The translations under genes and the position numbers were made by a program. Positions 1-7,580 of a DNA stretch of 18,253 bases are shown in pieces. The stretch covers positions 1 through 18,253 of the forward strand of contig CAKUKM010000041.1 of NCBI GenBank assembly GCA_934663595.1, read 5' to 3'. The DNA is from an uncultured Clostridia bacterium (GTDB taxonomy: Bacteria; Bacillota; Clostridia; Christensenellales; Aristaeellaceae). Numbering within the stretch: position 1 is the stretch's first letter; every line of letters starts with the position of its first letter. A model generated the notes under the pieces. The model had not been told where the DNA came from. It made no database searches and saw only the letters and a list, made by a program, of their open reading frames with translations.

Positions 1-554
1 GCATCGGCCTCCGGAACGCCGCCGGACGTGAGATAGCCGATCATCGAGGCGAGCCAGCCGCTCAGCGGGAACAGCACGCACCACGGCGTGGAGGTCGCGT
101 GAATGATGAACGCCGATTTCTCGTGCGGAACCTTCAAAGCGTCGTTGACCGGGCGGGAGACGGAGCCGGTGACCATGCAGCTCAGCGAGCCGGACGTGAA
201 GATCACGATGCCGAGCAGCCACGTAAACAGGCAGGAGCCGCGCTTGGACTTGATCAGCGCGCGCTTGTTGATCATCGCCTCGGTGAAGCCGTCGATGCCG
301 CCGGAGACCTCGATTAAGTGAATCAGCGCGCCGATCAGTAGGAACGACATCAGCACGATCGTGTTGGAATTGCTCTCAAACGTGTGGATGAACGAATAGA
401 ACGTGCCGTTCAGGCCCGCGAACACCGCGCCGCCGCTCAGGATGAACGAGCCGGTCAGGATGCCCAGCAGCAGCGCCGCGAATACGTTTTTCGTAACCAG
501 CGCCAGCAGAATCGTCAGAATCGGGGGAACGACCGACCAGAAACCATATTGCAT
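1..554 (-). CDS. NhaC-family Na+/H+ antiporter-like transporter, N-terminal part (cut by window edge)
   Basis: This is the first 184 codons of a polytopic inner-membrane transporter; the C-terminal part lies beyond the left edge. The start is ATG at 554, preceded by AAGGAGG. The translation opens MQYGFWSVVPPILTILLAL and contains hydrophobic segments at roughly residues 5-20, 24-45, 60-80 and 105-125. The stretch around residues 130-165 carries SRPVNDALKVPHEKSAF followed by STPWCVLFPLSGW, which resembles the conserved core of NhaC (COG1757) antiporters. Members of this family exchange Na+ for H+, and some relatives swap or import organic anions and amino-acid derivatives. It begins 13 bp after the stop of the D-aminoacylase gene, and the stop codon merges with the ribosome site (TAAGGAGG), so the two are almost certainly co-transcribed. 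The pairing suggests a role in importing the hydrolase substrate or exporting a product; this is inference. The family call is firm, the substrate is not. Confidence 0.85.
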   Translation of the reverse strand, partial: MQYGFWSVVPPILTILLALVTKNVFAALLLGILTGSFILSGGAVFAGLNGTFYSFIHTFESNSNTIVLMSFLLIGALIHLIEVSGGIDGFTEAMINKRALIKSKRGSCLFTWLLGIVIFTSGSLSCMVTGSVSRPVNDALKVPHEKSAFIIHATSTPWCVLFPLSGWLASMIGYLTSGGVPEAD

Positions 555-567
555 CTTGTTTTCCTCC

Positions 568-1929
568 TTATTTGCGAATGCTTCTGCCGAGGCGATCGTT
601 GACGGCCCGGCAATCCTTCGCGGCAATTTCGCCGCCAATGAGGACATAATCGATTCCGACCGGCGGAAGCACCGGCTGCGCAAACGTCGCGCAATCGGCG
701 ATTCTGTCCGGATCGAAGACCACGATATCCGCGTCCGCGCCCGCGTTCAGCCGCCCCTTGGAAGTAAGGCCCAGCCGGTTGGCCGGCATTGCGGTCATGC
801 GCGCGATCGCGTCGGGCAGCGTGATTTTGCCCTTGCGCGCGAATTCGGCGATCAGCCGCGGGAACGTGCCCGCTGCGCGCGGATGGCCCTGCCCGTGCGA
901 CAGGATGCCATCGCTCGCGAGCATGACGTTCGGGTGATTGAACGCGTAATCCACGTCCGATTCCTTCATTACGTAGCAAACGGTCATGCATTCCGGCATG
1001 TCGCGGCGCATTTCCTCGAAGATTTCCTTCGTGCAGCGCATGCCCTTGTACTTGCCCTCGCAGAGCTCGATCGCGTCGTAATCGCAATGATAGCGCTCGA
1101 GCCAGCCGGGATCGTAGGTCGTGGAGCCGATCGTGGTCGAGAATGCGTAATACGGATAGCAGTCGCAGGCGACGTCCAGGCCGTTCGCGCGCGCTTCATC
1201 CACCATTTCGAAAAACGATCGCATCTGGCCAAAGCCGGCCATGCTGCCGATGTGCGAAATCTGCGCGGGAAGCCCCAGCGCTTTTCCGGTTTCCATCAGC
1301 TCGCGCGCCGCGTCGTAAATCTCCTCCGCGTCCGAGCGCACGTGCGCGGCGATCATTTTGCCGCTCTTTTTGCACGGCTCGGCCGTCGCGAGCAGCTCCC
1401 CGGAGTCAATGCCCGGCACATAGCGAATGCCGTAGGAAACGCCCACGCAGCCGCGATCGAGCGCGACGGCGATCCGCCTGGCCATTTCCTCGTGCTGCGC
1501 CTGCGTGGTCGGGCCGTATTTGTCCGTTGCGCCCGCGGTTTCGCGGAAATACGCGTGCCCGGCGAGCATTGCGACGTTCACCGGCGTGCCGTCGCGGTCA
1601 ACCAGATCCAGATAATCGCCCGGATCGCAGCAGTTCAGCCCGCAGTTGCCGCCCACGGCGGTCGTCACGCCCATGCGGAGCATGCAGTGGAAGATCGATT
1701 TTTCCTCGTCGGAATAGATCCTGCCGTCCGGTTCCACGGGATCCTCGTGCATGTGAATGTCGATAAAGCCCGGGCAGACGATTTTGCCGCTCGCGTCGAT
1801 TTTAACGTCCGCATCCGGCATTTCGCGCGTCGCGCACGCGATTTTGCCGTTTTCAATCAGAAGATTCAGGCGGCTGTCGATCCGGTTGGCCGGGTCGACG
1901 ACTCTGCCCGAATGAATCAGCGTTTTCAT
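568..1929 (-). CDS. D-aminoacylase / N-acyl-D-amino-acid deacylase-type amidohydrolase
   Basis: This is a cytoplasmic metal-dependent amidohydrolase of about 453 residues, close to the 480 usual for D-aminoacylases, which hydrolyse N-acyl-D-amino acids to a D-amino acid plus an acid. Counting from a GTG at 1941, the HxH metal motif lies in GFIDIHMHED (His63, His65). The bridging cysteine typical of D-aminoacylases lies in GGNCGLN (Cys100), further His residues in AAHVRSD and QISHIG, and the catalytic Asp in LASDGILSHGQGHPRAAGTF. The C-terminus has the usual amidohydrolase ending (GLTSKGRLNAGADADIVVFD). I chose ATG 1929 because AGGTGG sits 8 nt upstream; ATG 1935 and GTG 1941 overlap that ribosome site. 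The transporter gene follows after 13 bp. Substrates could be D-amino-acid products of peptidoglycan turnover or dietary D-amino acids (inference). Other amidohydrolases such as dihydroorotases lack the Cys ligand. Confidence 0.87.
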   Translation of the reverse strand: MKTLIHSGRVVDPANRIDSRLNLLIENGKIACATREMPDADVKIDASGKIVCPGFIDIHMHEDPVEPDGRIYSDEEKSIFHCMLRMGVTTAVGGNCGLNCCDPGDYLDLVDRDGTPVNVAMLAGHAYFRETAGATDKYGPTTQAQHEEMARRIAVALDRGCVGVSYGIRYVPGIDSGELLATAEPCKKSGKMIAAHVRSDAEEIYDAARELMETGKALGLPAQISHIGSMAGFGQMRSFFEMVDEARANGLDVACDCYPYYAFSTTIGSTTYDPGWLERYHCDYDAIELCEGKYKGMRCTKEIFEEMRRDMPECMTVCYVMKESDVDYAFNHPNVMLASDGILSHGQGHPRAAGTFPRLIAEFARKGKITLPDAIARMTAMPANRLGLTSKGRLNAGADADIVVFDPDRIADCATFAQPVLPPVGIDYVLIGGEIAAKDCRAVNDRLGRSIRK

Positions 1930-1950
1930 TTTCATCACCACCTATGGTTT

Positions 1951-1979
1951 ATTATACTTGAAAAAAACGCCGTAGAATA
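1951..1979 (-). promoter_or_regulatory. candidate promoter of the aminoacylase-transporter operon
   Basis: The minus strand has a perfect -10 hexamer TATAAT (1951-1956) about 20 bp upstream of the chosen start. The -35 at the 17-bp position (1974-1979, TATTCT) is poor, so this may be a weak or activator-dependent promoter. The rest of 1942-2025 is AT-rich and shows no coding signal. Confidence 0.4.
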
Positions 1980-2025
1980 CCGCATAAACGCCTGAAAACC
2001 TTGAAAAAAATGCTTTTATTGCAGG

Positions 2026-2067
2026 AAAAAACACGCCGACCCCCTTGCAAATGCGGGATTCGGCGTG
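2026..2067 (-). terminator. intrinsic terminator of the small membrane protein gene
   Basis: Read on the minus strand, the arm CACGCCGA (2060-2067) pairs perfectly with TCGGCGTG (2032-2039) across a 20-nt loop, and six T follow (2026-2031). It lies 15 bp beyond the stop of the 85-residue gene. Confidence 0.8.
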
Positions 2068-2082
2068 CAAATACGCTCGAAA

Positions 2083-2340
2083 TCAGAACTTGCCCTTGCG
2101 GGAGAGCTGCTCGAGCTTCTTGAGCTTATTGTAGTTCAGGCCGTGCATGACCAGATTCAGGCAGATGATCAGGCCGACGAACACGCACGCGCCGATGATC
2201 ACGAGATAAGCGCTGGCGCCCTGCGGAAAAGTGGTAAAGGTCTTCGCCCAGGTTTCCAGATAAGAGCGCGTGAGCGAGAAGCCGAGGAAGGCCGATCCCA
2301 ACAGAATGATCGGGCCCAGCAAAATGCAAATCGTTCCCAT
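2083..2340 (-). CDS. small two-helix membrane protein of unknown function
   Basis: This gene encodes an 85-residue protein that I do not recognise. It has two hydrophobic segments, about residues 3-24 (starting ICILLGPIILLGSAFLGFSL) and 43-64 (SAYLVIIGACVFVGLIICL), separated by a short polar stretch containing Trp and Tyr. The C-terminal tail is basic (NYNKLKKLEQLSRKGKF) and probably cytoplasmic. The start is ATG at 2338-2340 with AAGGAG a few bases upstream. The gene is monocistronic: it has its own consensus promoter (2370-2398) and a rho-independent terminator (2026-2067). It is divergent from the large BspA-like gene, but nothing in the sequence links the two functionally. Confidence that it is a real gene is high because promoter, ribosome site, open frame and terminator all agree. 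Confidence 0.8.
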   Translation of the reverse strand: MGTICILLGPIILLGSAFLGFSLTRSYLETWAKTFTTFPQGASAYLVIIGACVFVGLIICLNLVMHGLNYNKLKKLEQLSRKGKF

Positions 2341-2369
2341 AGTGATTCTCCTTAAACAATTATAGTGTC

Positions 2370-2398
2370 ATTATAAACTTTCTGGCGCAGGTTGTCAA
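2370..2398 (-). promoter_or_regulatory. consensus sigma-A promoter for the 85-residue membrane protein
   Basis: TTGACA (2393-2398) and TATAAT (2370-2375) on the minus strand are separated by exactly 17 bp. Both hexamers match the housekeeping consensus perfectly, which predicts strong expression. Confidence 0.9.
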
Positions 2399-2446
2399 GC
2401 AAATGAAAAGAGAGAAGATTTTTTTCTGGATTTTTGGGGCGATTTA

Positions 2447-2455
2447 TGCTATAGT
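2447..2455 (+). promoter_or_regulatory. candidate extended -10 promoter of the BspA-like gene
   Basis: TGC-TATAGT at 2447-2455 fits an extended -10 element (TGn plus a 5/6 hexamer) about 80 bp upstream of the ATG. No good -35 is present at 16-18 bp. The remaining 5' leader (about 2462-2537) shows only the ribosome site and a short GC-rich inverted repeat near 2480. Confidence 0.45.
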
Positions 2456-2537
2456 TATGGAAGGAAAGAATCGAAGAAGGCCCGGCGGGCGTTCTGAAAA
2501 TAAGGAAAGGTTCGGCACAAAGGAGGAACTCACCAAA

Positions 2538-5500
2538 ATGAGGAAGGCATGGATTCTGTTTCTGGCGCTGCTGATTGCGATGCTGTGCGCGGTCGGCTGC
2601 GCGGAGGAAACGAGCGACTGGAGCTTTGATCAGGAATATCGCGTGCTCACCGGCTATTCCGGCGCGGACGCAAACATCGTCGTCCCGTCCCGGATGGGCG
2701 AGAGCTCCGTCGAGGTCATCGATACCGGCGTGCTTGCTTATGGCGATATGCAATCGATCGATTTTGAGGAAGGCGTTTCGCAGCTGCGCGGCCTCGTGGG
2801 CAGCTATTCGGCGAAGCTTCAGCGCGTCGCGCTGCCGGAGAGCCTGATTGTGATCGGCGAGGGCAGCTTTGCGGGCTGCGAATCGCTTTCCGAGGTCGCG
2901 ATTCCGGCGAACGTCCGCTATATCGGCGCGAACGCCTTCTCCTATTGCGCGCGCCTTGCGTCCGTCACGTTCGAGGGCGTTTGTCCCGTTTTTGCGCCCA
3001 ATGCGTTTTGCGAGGGCGCGGAGACCGTGATCGTGAATGTGCCGGACGATCAGATAGACGCGTATACCGAGGCGTTTGACGCGCTGTCGGGTTCGTTCGA
3101 CGTGCGCCCCAGCGGCAAAAACGCCGTGCAGACGAATCCGAACGGCTTCGCGGAGGCGGATTTTGAATTTGATTCCGCCACAGGCACGATCACGGCCTAT
3201 CACGGCTCCGCCGCGTATCTGGAAATTCCGGAAACGATCGGCGGCGCGCCGGTGAGGGCGATCGGCGAGGGCGCGTTTGAATGGCAGTACTATCTGGCGT
3301 GGCTGAAGCTGCCCGAGGGACTGGAGCAGATCGGCGCGAACGCGTTTGCGCGCTGCGTTACGCTGGTGCATGTGGAATTCCCGTCCACGCTGCGCGCGAT
3401 TGGCGATCAGGCGTTTGCCGGCGCGTATCGCGATCGGCAGCTGGAGCTTAAAAACGTGGTTTCGATCGGCGCGGGCGCGTTTGAGCGTGCGGGCATTGCG
3501 GGGGCGCTTACGCTTCCGGAGACGCTGGAATCCATCGGTGCGAATGCGTTTGACGGCTGCGGCGATATCGCCGAGCTGACCATTCCCGCGTCGGTTCAAT
3601 CGATCGGCAGCCAGGCGTTTCGGAAAAACGGAAAGCTCGAATACGTTTACATCGCGGGCGAGACGCTGCCCGAGATCGCGGAGGATGCGTTTGCGGAATG
3701 CGCGGCGCTTGCCAAGGTTGATCTGAACGAGAGCGCCACCATGCAGCAGACCGAGGAAATGCAGAGTCTGCTGGAGGACATGGGCCTTTCCTGCCGCGTG
3801 CAGCGGCACGAAAACTCGCTCGCCTCGGAGCCGGAGGATCAGCTGGACACGTATGCAAACGGCCTGCTGACCGGCTATACCGGCGCGCAGACGCACATTC
3901 GGGCGCGGACGGGCTATGTCGATTCCAGCGGCCGGCAGGTCGATGTGACCGGCGTGGCGGACGGCGCGCTGAAGGACAATCAGACGGTTCAATATTTTGC
4001 GATCAGCCACAAGCAGCAGCAGCCGTTTGCGATCGGCGCGGAGGCGTTCAGGAACAGCGCGCTGCAGGGCGTCGACCTGTTCGACTGCGTAACGACCATC
4101 GGCGCGAATGCGTTTGCCGGCTGCGCGCAGCTCGAGGAGCTCACGATTCCCGAATCCGTGACCGAAATCGGCGCGGGCGCGTTCGAAGGGCTGACCGGAC
4201 TGAAGCGCGTGACGATTCTCTGCGACGCTTCGCTCCTTCCGGAGGGCGCGTTTGCCGGCTGCACGGCGCTTGTCGAGGCGGAAATCCAGAAGGGTGCGAT
4301 TCCGGCGCGGCTGTTTGCCGATTCGGGTCTTGCGCAGGTGACGCTCGGCGAGGACGTGACGGCGATTGGCGAAGGCGCGTTTGAGAACACGGCGATTTCC
4401 GAAATCGCGCTGAATGCGAATGCGACGGCGATCGGCGAGCGCGCGTTTGCCAACACGCAGCTTGCACGGTTTGTGATTCCGGCAAACGCCGATGTGGCGG
4501 TTTCCGCGTTCGATGGAATTGCATATATCGACCTCTGCCTGTCCGCCGATGCGACCGACGCGCAGCTTGCCGCGTGGAACGAGCGCCTCGGCCGGCCCGC
4601 GTATGATCCGATCGTGCGCGAGGGCGAGGAAAGCCCGTTCAAGCGCATGGCGCTGGACGCCAATCCGGATTCGGACTTTGAATTTGATCCGGCGACGGGC
4701 AGAATTCTGGCCTATGCCGGCTCCGGCGAAACGGTGATCGTGCCGCGCGAGATCGGCGGTGTGACGGTTGCGGGCGTGGATTCCGGCGCGTTTGACGCCT
4801 GCCGCGATTCCGCGGATACCGGCGCCAATTCGGTAAATCTCCGCGCGCTGGTGCTGCCCGAGACGATCAAGAGCCTTCCGGACGCGCTGATGGCCGATTG
4901 CCGGCAGCTGGAGACGTTCGTGTGCTATGCGCCGGTGGAATCGACGGGCGCGAGCGCGTTCCGCGGCTGCCGCAGTCTGAACAGCGTGATCTTTGCAAAC
5001 GGTGTGAATGCGATTGAGAGCGCGGCGTTTGAGGGCGCGGGCCCGCTCGGCACGCTCTATTTCGGCGACAAGCTGAACAGAATCGCGAGCGGCGCGTTTA
5101 AGAGCTGCGGCATTGCGTCGTTCGTTGTGGACGCGGAGGAAATTGAAACCGGCGCGTTTGAGAGCTGCCCGAATTTGAAGGAGCTGCATTTCACCGGGCG
5201 CGTGAAGGTATTCGGCGAGAATGCGGCCGCGGATTGCCCGGAGCTGACCAGCGTTTGCTTTGAAAACAGCGATTTGAGCGCCGTTCCGGAGCAGGGCTTC
5301 CTGAGCGGAACCGCGATGCGGCTGACCATTCACGTGCCGGCCACGGCGGGCGAGGAGAGCCTCGATCGCGCGCAGAACTGCGTAACGCCGGCGGAAACGA
5401 TGCCGCGCGTGGAGGTCGTGGTCGATTTCTGCGCGAGAGTGCCGGTGACGCTGCCCGATGTGGCGGCGCTGCTCGCGCTTCCCAGCGCGACTCAGCCCGA

Positions 5501-6209
5501 GGAAACTGTCGCGCCCGAGGTGATTACCGCGCTTACGGACGCGGACGTCAATTCGCTGATGGGCACGTGGTATGCCACGGCGATCACGATGAACGGCCAG
5601 ACCGTCGGCTTCGAGCTGCTCGGCGGCAGCATTCACATTGAGGTCAATCCGGACGGCACGGCGACGCTGTTTACCGGCGACAACGCGGAGGAATCCGAAT
5701 GGACGCGGGAGAGCGACGCGATCATGATCGGCGATATGCGCCTGGAAAAGACGACGGACGGCGCGCGGCTTTCGCAGAGCGGCGTGGAAATGACGCTCGC
5801 GCGCGACGAGCTTGAAAAGCTTGCGCCCACGGAGATCCCCACGCCCGAACCGACCGCGGAGCCGACTCCGGAGCCGACGGCGGTGCCGGACGTGCCTGCG
5901 CCGTATATCGATTATATTGAAAAGAAATATGTGCTGACCGATGCGGATGTGAACGGCTACGAGATGCCCGCGCCGGCGCAGGGCGAGTATGAATACTCGC
6001 TTCTGCTGCACGCGGACGGCACATTGGAGCTCGTGCTTTCGGGCGCGGCGGTTCCGGGACTGACCTGGACGGCTGGTGAGACGGCGGACGGCACGGCGGC
6101 GTTCATTATCGATTATTTCGGCCAGACGCTCGAGGCCGTGATCGCGGGCACGGGCCTGGATATGAATTACTTTGATTCGATGCAGATGCATTTCGAACCA
6201 GAAAAGTAA
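2538..6209 (+). CDS. BspA-like leucine-rich-repeat surface protein (LRR_5 type), exported, probable lipoprotein
   Basis: This is a 1223-residue exported protein. The start at 2538 is preceded by AAAGGAGG and opens with a signal peptide (MRKAWILFLALLIAMLCAVG) ending in a lipobox-like AVGC (Cys21). Cleavage by signal peptidase I after Ala22 is an alternative. Residues 28 to about 985 are tandem 22-25-residue LRR_5/TpLRR units of the form IGANAFxxCxxLxxVxIPxSV, as in BspA of Tannerella. Four beta-rich head segments (residues 28, 208, 434 and 713) divide the repeats into four blocks. The C-terminal part has two beta-rich domains, each starting LTDADVN (about residues 1000 and 1130), separated by a Pro/Glu/Thr linker at about 1097-1117 (PTPEPTAEPTPEPT). 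Known BspA-like proteins mediate adhesion or coaggregation; the ligand here is unknown. I see no sortase motif. The gene is monocistronic and ends at a hairpin. Confidence 0.9.
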   Translation: MRKAWILFLALLIAMLCAVGCAEETSDWSFDQEYRVLTGYSGADANIVVPSRMGESSVEVIDTGVLAYGDMQSIDFEEGVSQLRGLVGSYSAKLQRVALPESLIVIGEGSFAGCESLSEVAIPANVRYIGANAFSYCARLASVTFEGVCPVFAPNAFCEGAETVIVNVPDDQIDAYTEAFDALSGSFDVRPSGKNAVQTNPNGFAEADFEFDSATGTITAYHGSAAYLEIPETIGGAPVRAIGEGAFEWQYYLAWLKLPEGLEQIGANAFARCVTLVHVEFPSTLRAIGDQAFAGAYRDRQLELKNVVSIGAGAFERAGIAGALTLPETLESIGANAFDGCGDIAELTIPASVQSIGSQAFRKNGKLEYVYIAGETLPEIAEDAFAECAALAKVDLNESATMQQTEEMQSLLEDMGLSCRVQRHENSLASEPEDQLDTYANGLLTGYTGAQTHIRARTGYVDSSGRQVDVTGVADGALKDNQTVQYFAISHKQQQPFAIGAEAFRNSALQGVDLFDCVTTIGANAFAGCAQLEELTIPESVTEIGAGAFEGLTGLKRVTILCDASLLPEGAFAGCTALVEAEIQKGAIPARLFADSGLAQVTLGEDVTAIGEGAFENTAISEIALNANATAIGERAFANTQLARFVIPANADVAVSAFDGIAYIDLCLSADATDAQLAAWNERLGRPAYDPIVREGEESPFKRMALDANPDSDFEFDPATGRILAYAGSGETVIVPREIGGVTVAGVDSGAFDACRDSADTGANSVNLRALVLPETIKSLPDALMADCRQLETFVCYAPVESTGASAFRGCRSLNSVIFANGVNAIESAAFEGAGPLGTLYFGDKLNRIASGAFKSCGIASFVVDAEEIETGAFESCPNLKELHFTGRVKVFGENAAADCPELTSVCFENSDLSAVPEQGFLSGTAMRLTIHVPATAGEESLDRAQNCVTPAETMPRVEVVVDFCARVPVTLPDVAALLALPSATQPEETVAPEVITALTDADVNSLMGTWYATAITMNGQTVGFELLGGSIHIEVNPDGTATLFTGDNAEESEWTRESDAIMIGDMRLEKTTDGARLSQSGVEMTLARDELEKLAPTEIPTPEPTAEPTPEPTAVPDVPAPYIDYIEKKYVLTDADVNGYEMPAPAQGEYEYSLLLHADGTLELVLSGAAVPGLTWTAGETADGTAAFIIDYFGQTLEAVIAGTGLDMNYFDSMQMHFEPEK
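2619..5490 (+). repeat. four tandem head-plus-LRR blocks encoded in the BspA-like gene
   Basis: Head segments begin at about nt 2619, 3159, 3837 and 4674 and share the pattern FxFDxxTGxIxxYxG, then IxIPxxIGGxxV, then IGxGAF. The second and fourth are closest (DFEFDSATGTITAY and DFEFDPATGRILAY). Each is followed by four to ten LRR_5 units and then a non-repeat segment rich in helix-forming residues. The blocks are about 180, 226, 279 and 270 residues long. Confidence 0.7.
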
Positions 6210-6221
6210 AAATGAACGAAA

Positions 6222-6258
6222 AAGGGCTCCGCTTTCAGCGATGGAAAGCGGAGCCCTT
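6222..6258. terminator. bidirectional terminator between convergent genes
   Basis: A perfect 15-bp stem (6222-6236 with 6244-6258) has a 7-nt loop and lies 12 bp past the BspA-like stop and 25 bp past the Nudix stop. On the minus strand the stem is followed by a T-rich tail (TTTTTCGTTCATTTTT), a good terminator for the Nudix gene. The plus-strand tail is T-poor, so termination of the BspA-like mRNA may be less efficient. Confidence 0.85.
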
Positions 6259-6283
6259 GATCTGCCTGAGAAGAGAAAATCAA

Positions 6284-6715
6284 TCAGGCGTTGAGCCTCA
6301 GGTAGCTTTGATAAATGCTGTACGCGTTGCGGAGAATTTCCTTGTCGCCGTCGTAGGTGAGCATTTCCAGCGCCTTTTCCACGGGAAAATACCCGCCGTT
6401 CAGGAAGCCCTGCTCATAGGAGACGTGATAGGTATGGTCGTTTGCGCACATGGCGAACCATTGAATGCGGTTGCTGACCTCTTTTCCGCGGCTTTCGGAA
6501 AAAAAGTCATAGCGCGTATTGCCGGCGATGCCGATGATTTCGGCGTGAATGCCGGCTTCGTCCTCAACGCGCCAGAGGGCGACGTCGTTGGATCGATTGT
6601 AATTGCGAATAATGCCCTTTGGCATGACCCATTCGCCGCGGTCGCTCATCAGAAGGAATACGTCGTTGCCCGTAAAAACAACGCCGCCCGCACAACTTCG
6701 GATTGCTCCAGCCAA
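6284..6715 (-). CDS. Nudix-fold protein with degenerate Nudix box
   Basis: This 143-residue protein matches the size and fold pattern of Nudix hydrolases, which cleave nucleoside diphosphates linked to a moiety X. It contains WVMPKG (residues 29-34) followed by the Nudix-box segment (34-56). The canonical G-x5-E-x7-REUxEE-x-GU reads here G34-x5-N40-x7-W48-R49-V50-E51-D52-E53-x-G55-I56. The first Glu, the Arg and one metal-binding Glu are therefore replaced, and activity may be lost or altered. No ATG fits this frame. The start is probably TTG at 6715 with AGGTG 7 nt upstream, giving an N-terminus (MAGAIRSCAGGVVF) typical of the family. The gene has its own promoter (6749-6777) and is divergent from the Sir2 operon and convergent with the BspA-like gene. 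The product is probably cytoplasmic. Confidence 0.78.
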   Translation of the reverse strand: MAGAIRSCAGGVVFTGNDVFLLMSDRGEWVMPKGIIRNYNRSNDVALWRVEDEAGIHAEIIGIAGNTRYDFFSESRGKEVSNRIQWFAMCANDHTYHVSYEQGFLNGGYFPVEKALEMLTYDGDKEILRNAYSIYQSYLRLNA

Positions 6716-6748
6716 GAATGAACACCTGCCTTTCTGGTATCAGCATAT

Positions 6749-6777
6749 ATCATATCACATTTGCGCAAAAAAAACAA
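6749..6777 (-). promoter_or_regulatory. candidate promoter of the Nudix gene
   Basis: The minus strand has TTGTTT (6772-6777), a 17-bp spacer and TATGAT (6749-6754), about 34 bp upstream of the TTG start. The hexamers match the consensus at 4/6 and 5/6. Confidence 0.6.
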
Positions 6778-6817
6778 CAGCTGGTTTGACAAAAAACAGG
6801 CCGCAACATTTTCATCA

Positions 6818-6846
6818 TGGACAGCGCCGGAAAAAAGTGGTACAAT
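6818..6846 (+). promoter_or_regulatory. promoter of the Sir2-led operon
   Basis: TGGACA (6818-6823) and TACAAT (6841-6846) are 17 bp apart, each 5/6 to the consensus, and TGG directly before the -10 forms an extended -10. The start codon is 24 bp downstream, so the 5' leader is short. Confidence 0.8.
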
Positions 6847-6869
6847 ACAGCATGGAGGTGTGTTTGCAT

Positions 6870-7577
6870 ATGAATGAAACGCTGAAAACGTGGGTTCGCG
6901 AGAGCAGGCGCATCGTGTTCTTCGGCGGCGCGGGCGTAAGCACGGAATCGGGCATTCCCGATTTCCGCAGCGTGGACGGCCTGTACAATCAGAAATACGA
7001 TTATCCCCCGGAGGAGATTCTTTCCGCGCCGTTTTTCCGGCGCATGCCGGAGGAGTTTTATCGATTCTATCGGGAGAAAATACTCAGGCTCGACGCGGAG
7101 CCGAATCCGGCGCATTTGAAGCTTGCCGAATGGGAAAAAGAGGGCAAGCTTGCGGCGATCGTGACGCAGAACATCGACGGCCTGCACCAGAAGGCCGGCT
7201 CGAAGCGCGTGTTTGAGCTGCACGGCTCCATCTGGCGGAATTATTGTGTCAAATGCGGAAAAAGATATTCGGCGGAGGCGGTGCTCGACATGCCGCTGGT
7301 GCCGAAATGCCCGTGCGGCGGCACAATTCGGCCGGACGTGGTGCTGTATGGCGAATCGCTGAACGGCGACGTGATCAACGCCTCGCTCTACGCGATTGCA
7401 AACGCCGATCTGCTGATTGTGGGCGGAACGTCGCTGAACGTGTATCCCGCGGCGGGCATGATCGACGCGTATCGCGGCGACCGCATGGTTTTGATTAACA
7501 AAACGCCCACGCCGCGCGACGATCGGGCGAATCTGATCATCCGCGATCCCATCGGCCAGGTGTTTTCGGAGCTGTAG
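6870..7577 (+). CDS. NAD-dependent protein deacylase, Sir2 family
   Basis: This 235-residue cytoplasmic sirtuin is full length for bacterial Sir2 (about 240). It removes acyl groups from protein lysines using NAD+, releasing nicotinamide and O-acyl-ADP-ribose. Motifs in order are GGAGVSTESGIPDFRS (residues 19-34, NAD binding), TQNIDGLHQKAG (about 98-109), the catalytic His118 in FELHGS, a zinc site formed by Cys126, Cys129, Cys147 and Cys149, and VGGTSLNVYPAAG near the C-terminus. The ATG at 6870 has GGAGGTG 9 nt upstream; an in-frame ATG at 6852 overlaps that site and is unlikely. The gene leads a plus-strand operon: the DNA glycosylase gene begins 3 bp after its stop. cobB is the usual bacterial name, but the acyl specificity cannot be read from the sequence. 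Family certainty is very high. Confidence 0.95.
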   Translation: MNETLKTWVRESRRIVFFGGAGVSTESGIPDFRSVDGLYNQKYDYPPEEILSAPFFRRMPEEFYRFYREKILRLDAEPNPAHLKLAEWEKEGKLAAIVTQNIDGLHQKAGSKRVFELHGSIWRNYCVKCGKRYSAEAVLDMPLVPKCPCGGTIRPDVVLYGESLNGDVINASLYAIANADLLIVGGTSLNVYPAAGMIDAYRGDRMVLINKTPTPRDDRANLIIRDPIGQVFSEL

Positions 7578-7580
7578 AAC

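Noticed and set aside
403..1995. Long plus-strand open frame across the aminoacylase and transporter genes
   Set aside because: This is an antisense shadow: the minus strand encodes two recognisable families with ribosome sites, while this frame gives Arg/Ala-rich sequence.
2403..2537. Upstream ATG and 45 extra codons before the BspA-like start
   Set aside because: The extension would put the signal peptide internally and lacks a ribosome site; ATG 2538 follows AAAGGAGG and begins the signal peptide.
2352..6191. A 1279-codon open frame antisense to the BspA-like gene
   Set aside because: Its translation is Arg/His/Ala-rich low-complexity sequence without family motifs. It arises because the GC-rich sense gene rarely uses codons that give antisense stops, and it has no ribosome site.
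6786..6791. TTGACA upstream of the Sir2 gene as a -35
   Set aside because: No -10-like hexamer lies 16-18 bp downstream; the TGGACA/TACAAT pair at 6818-6846 fits better.
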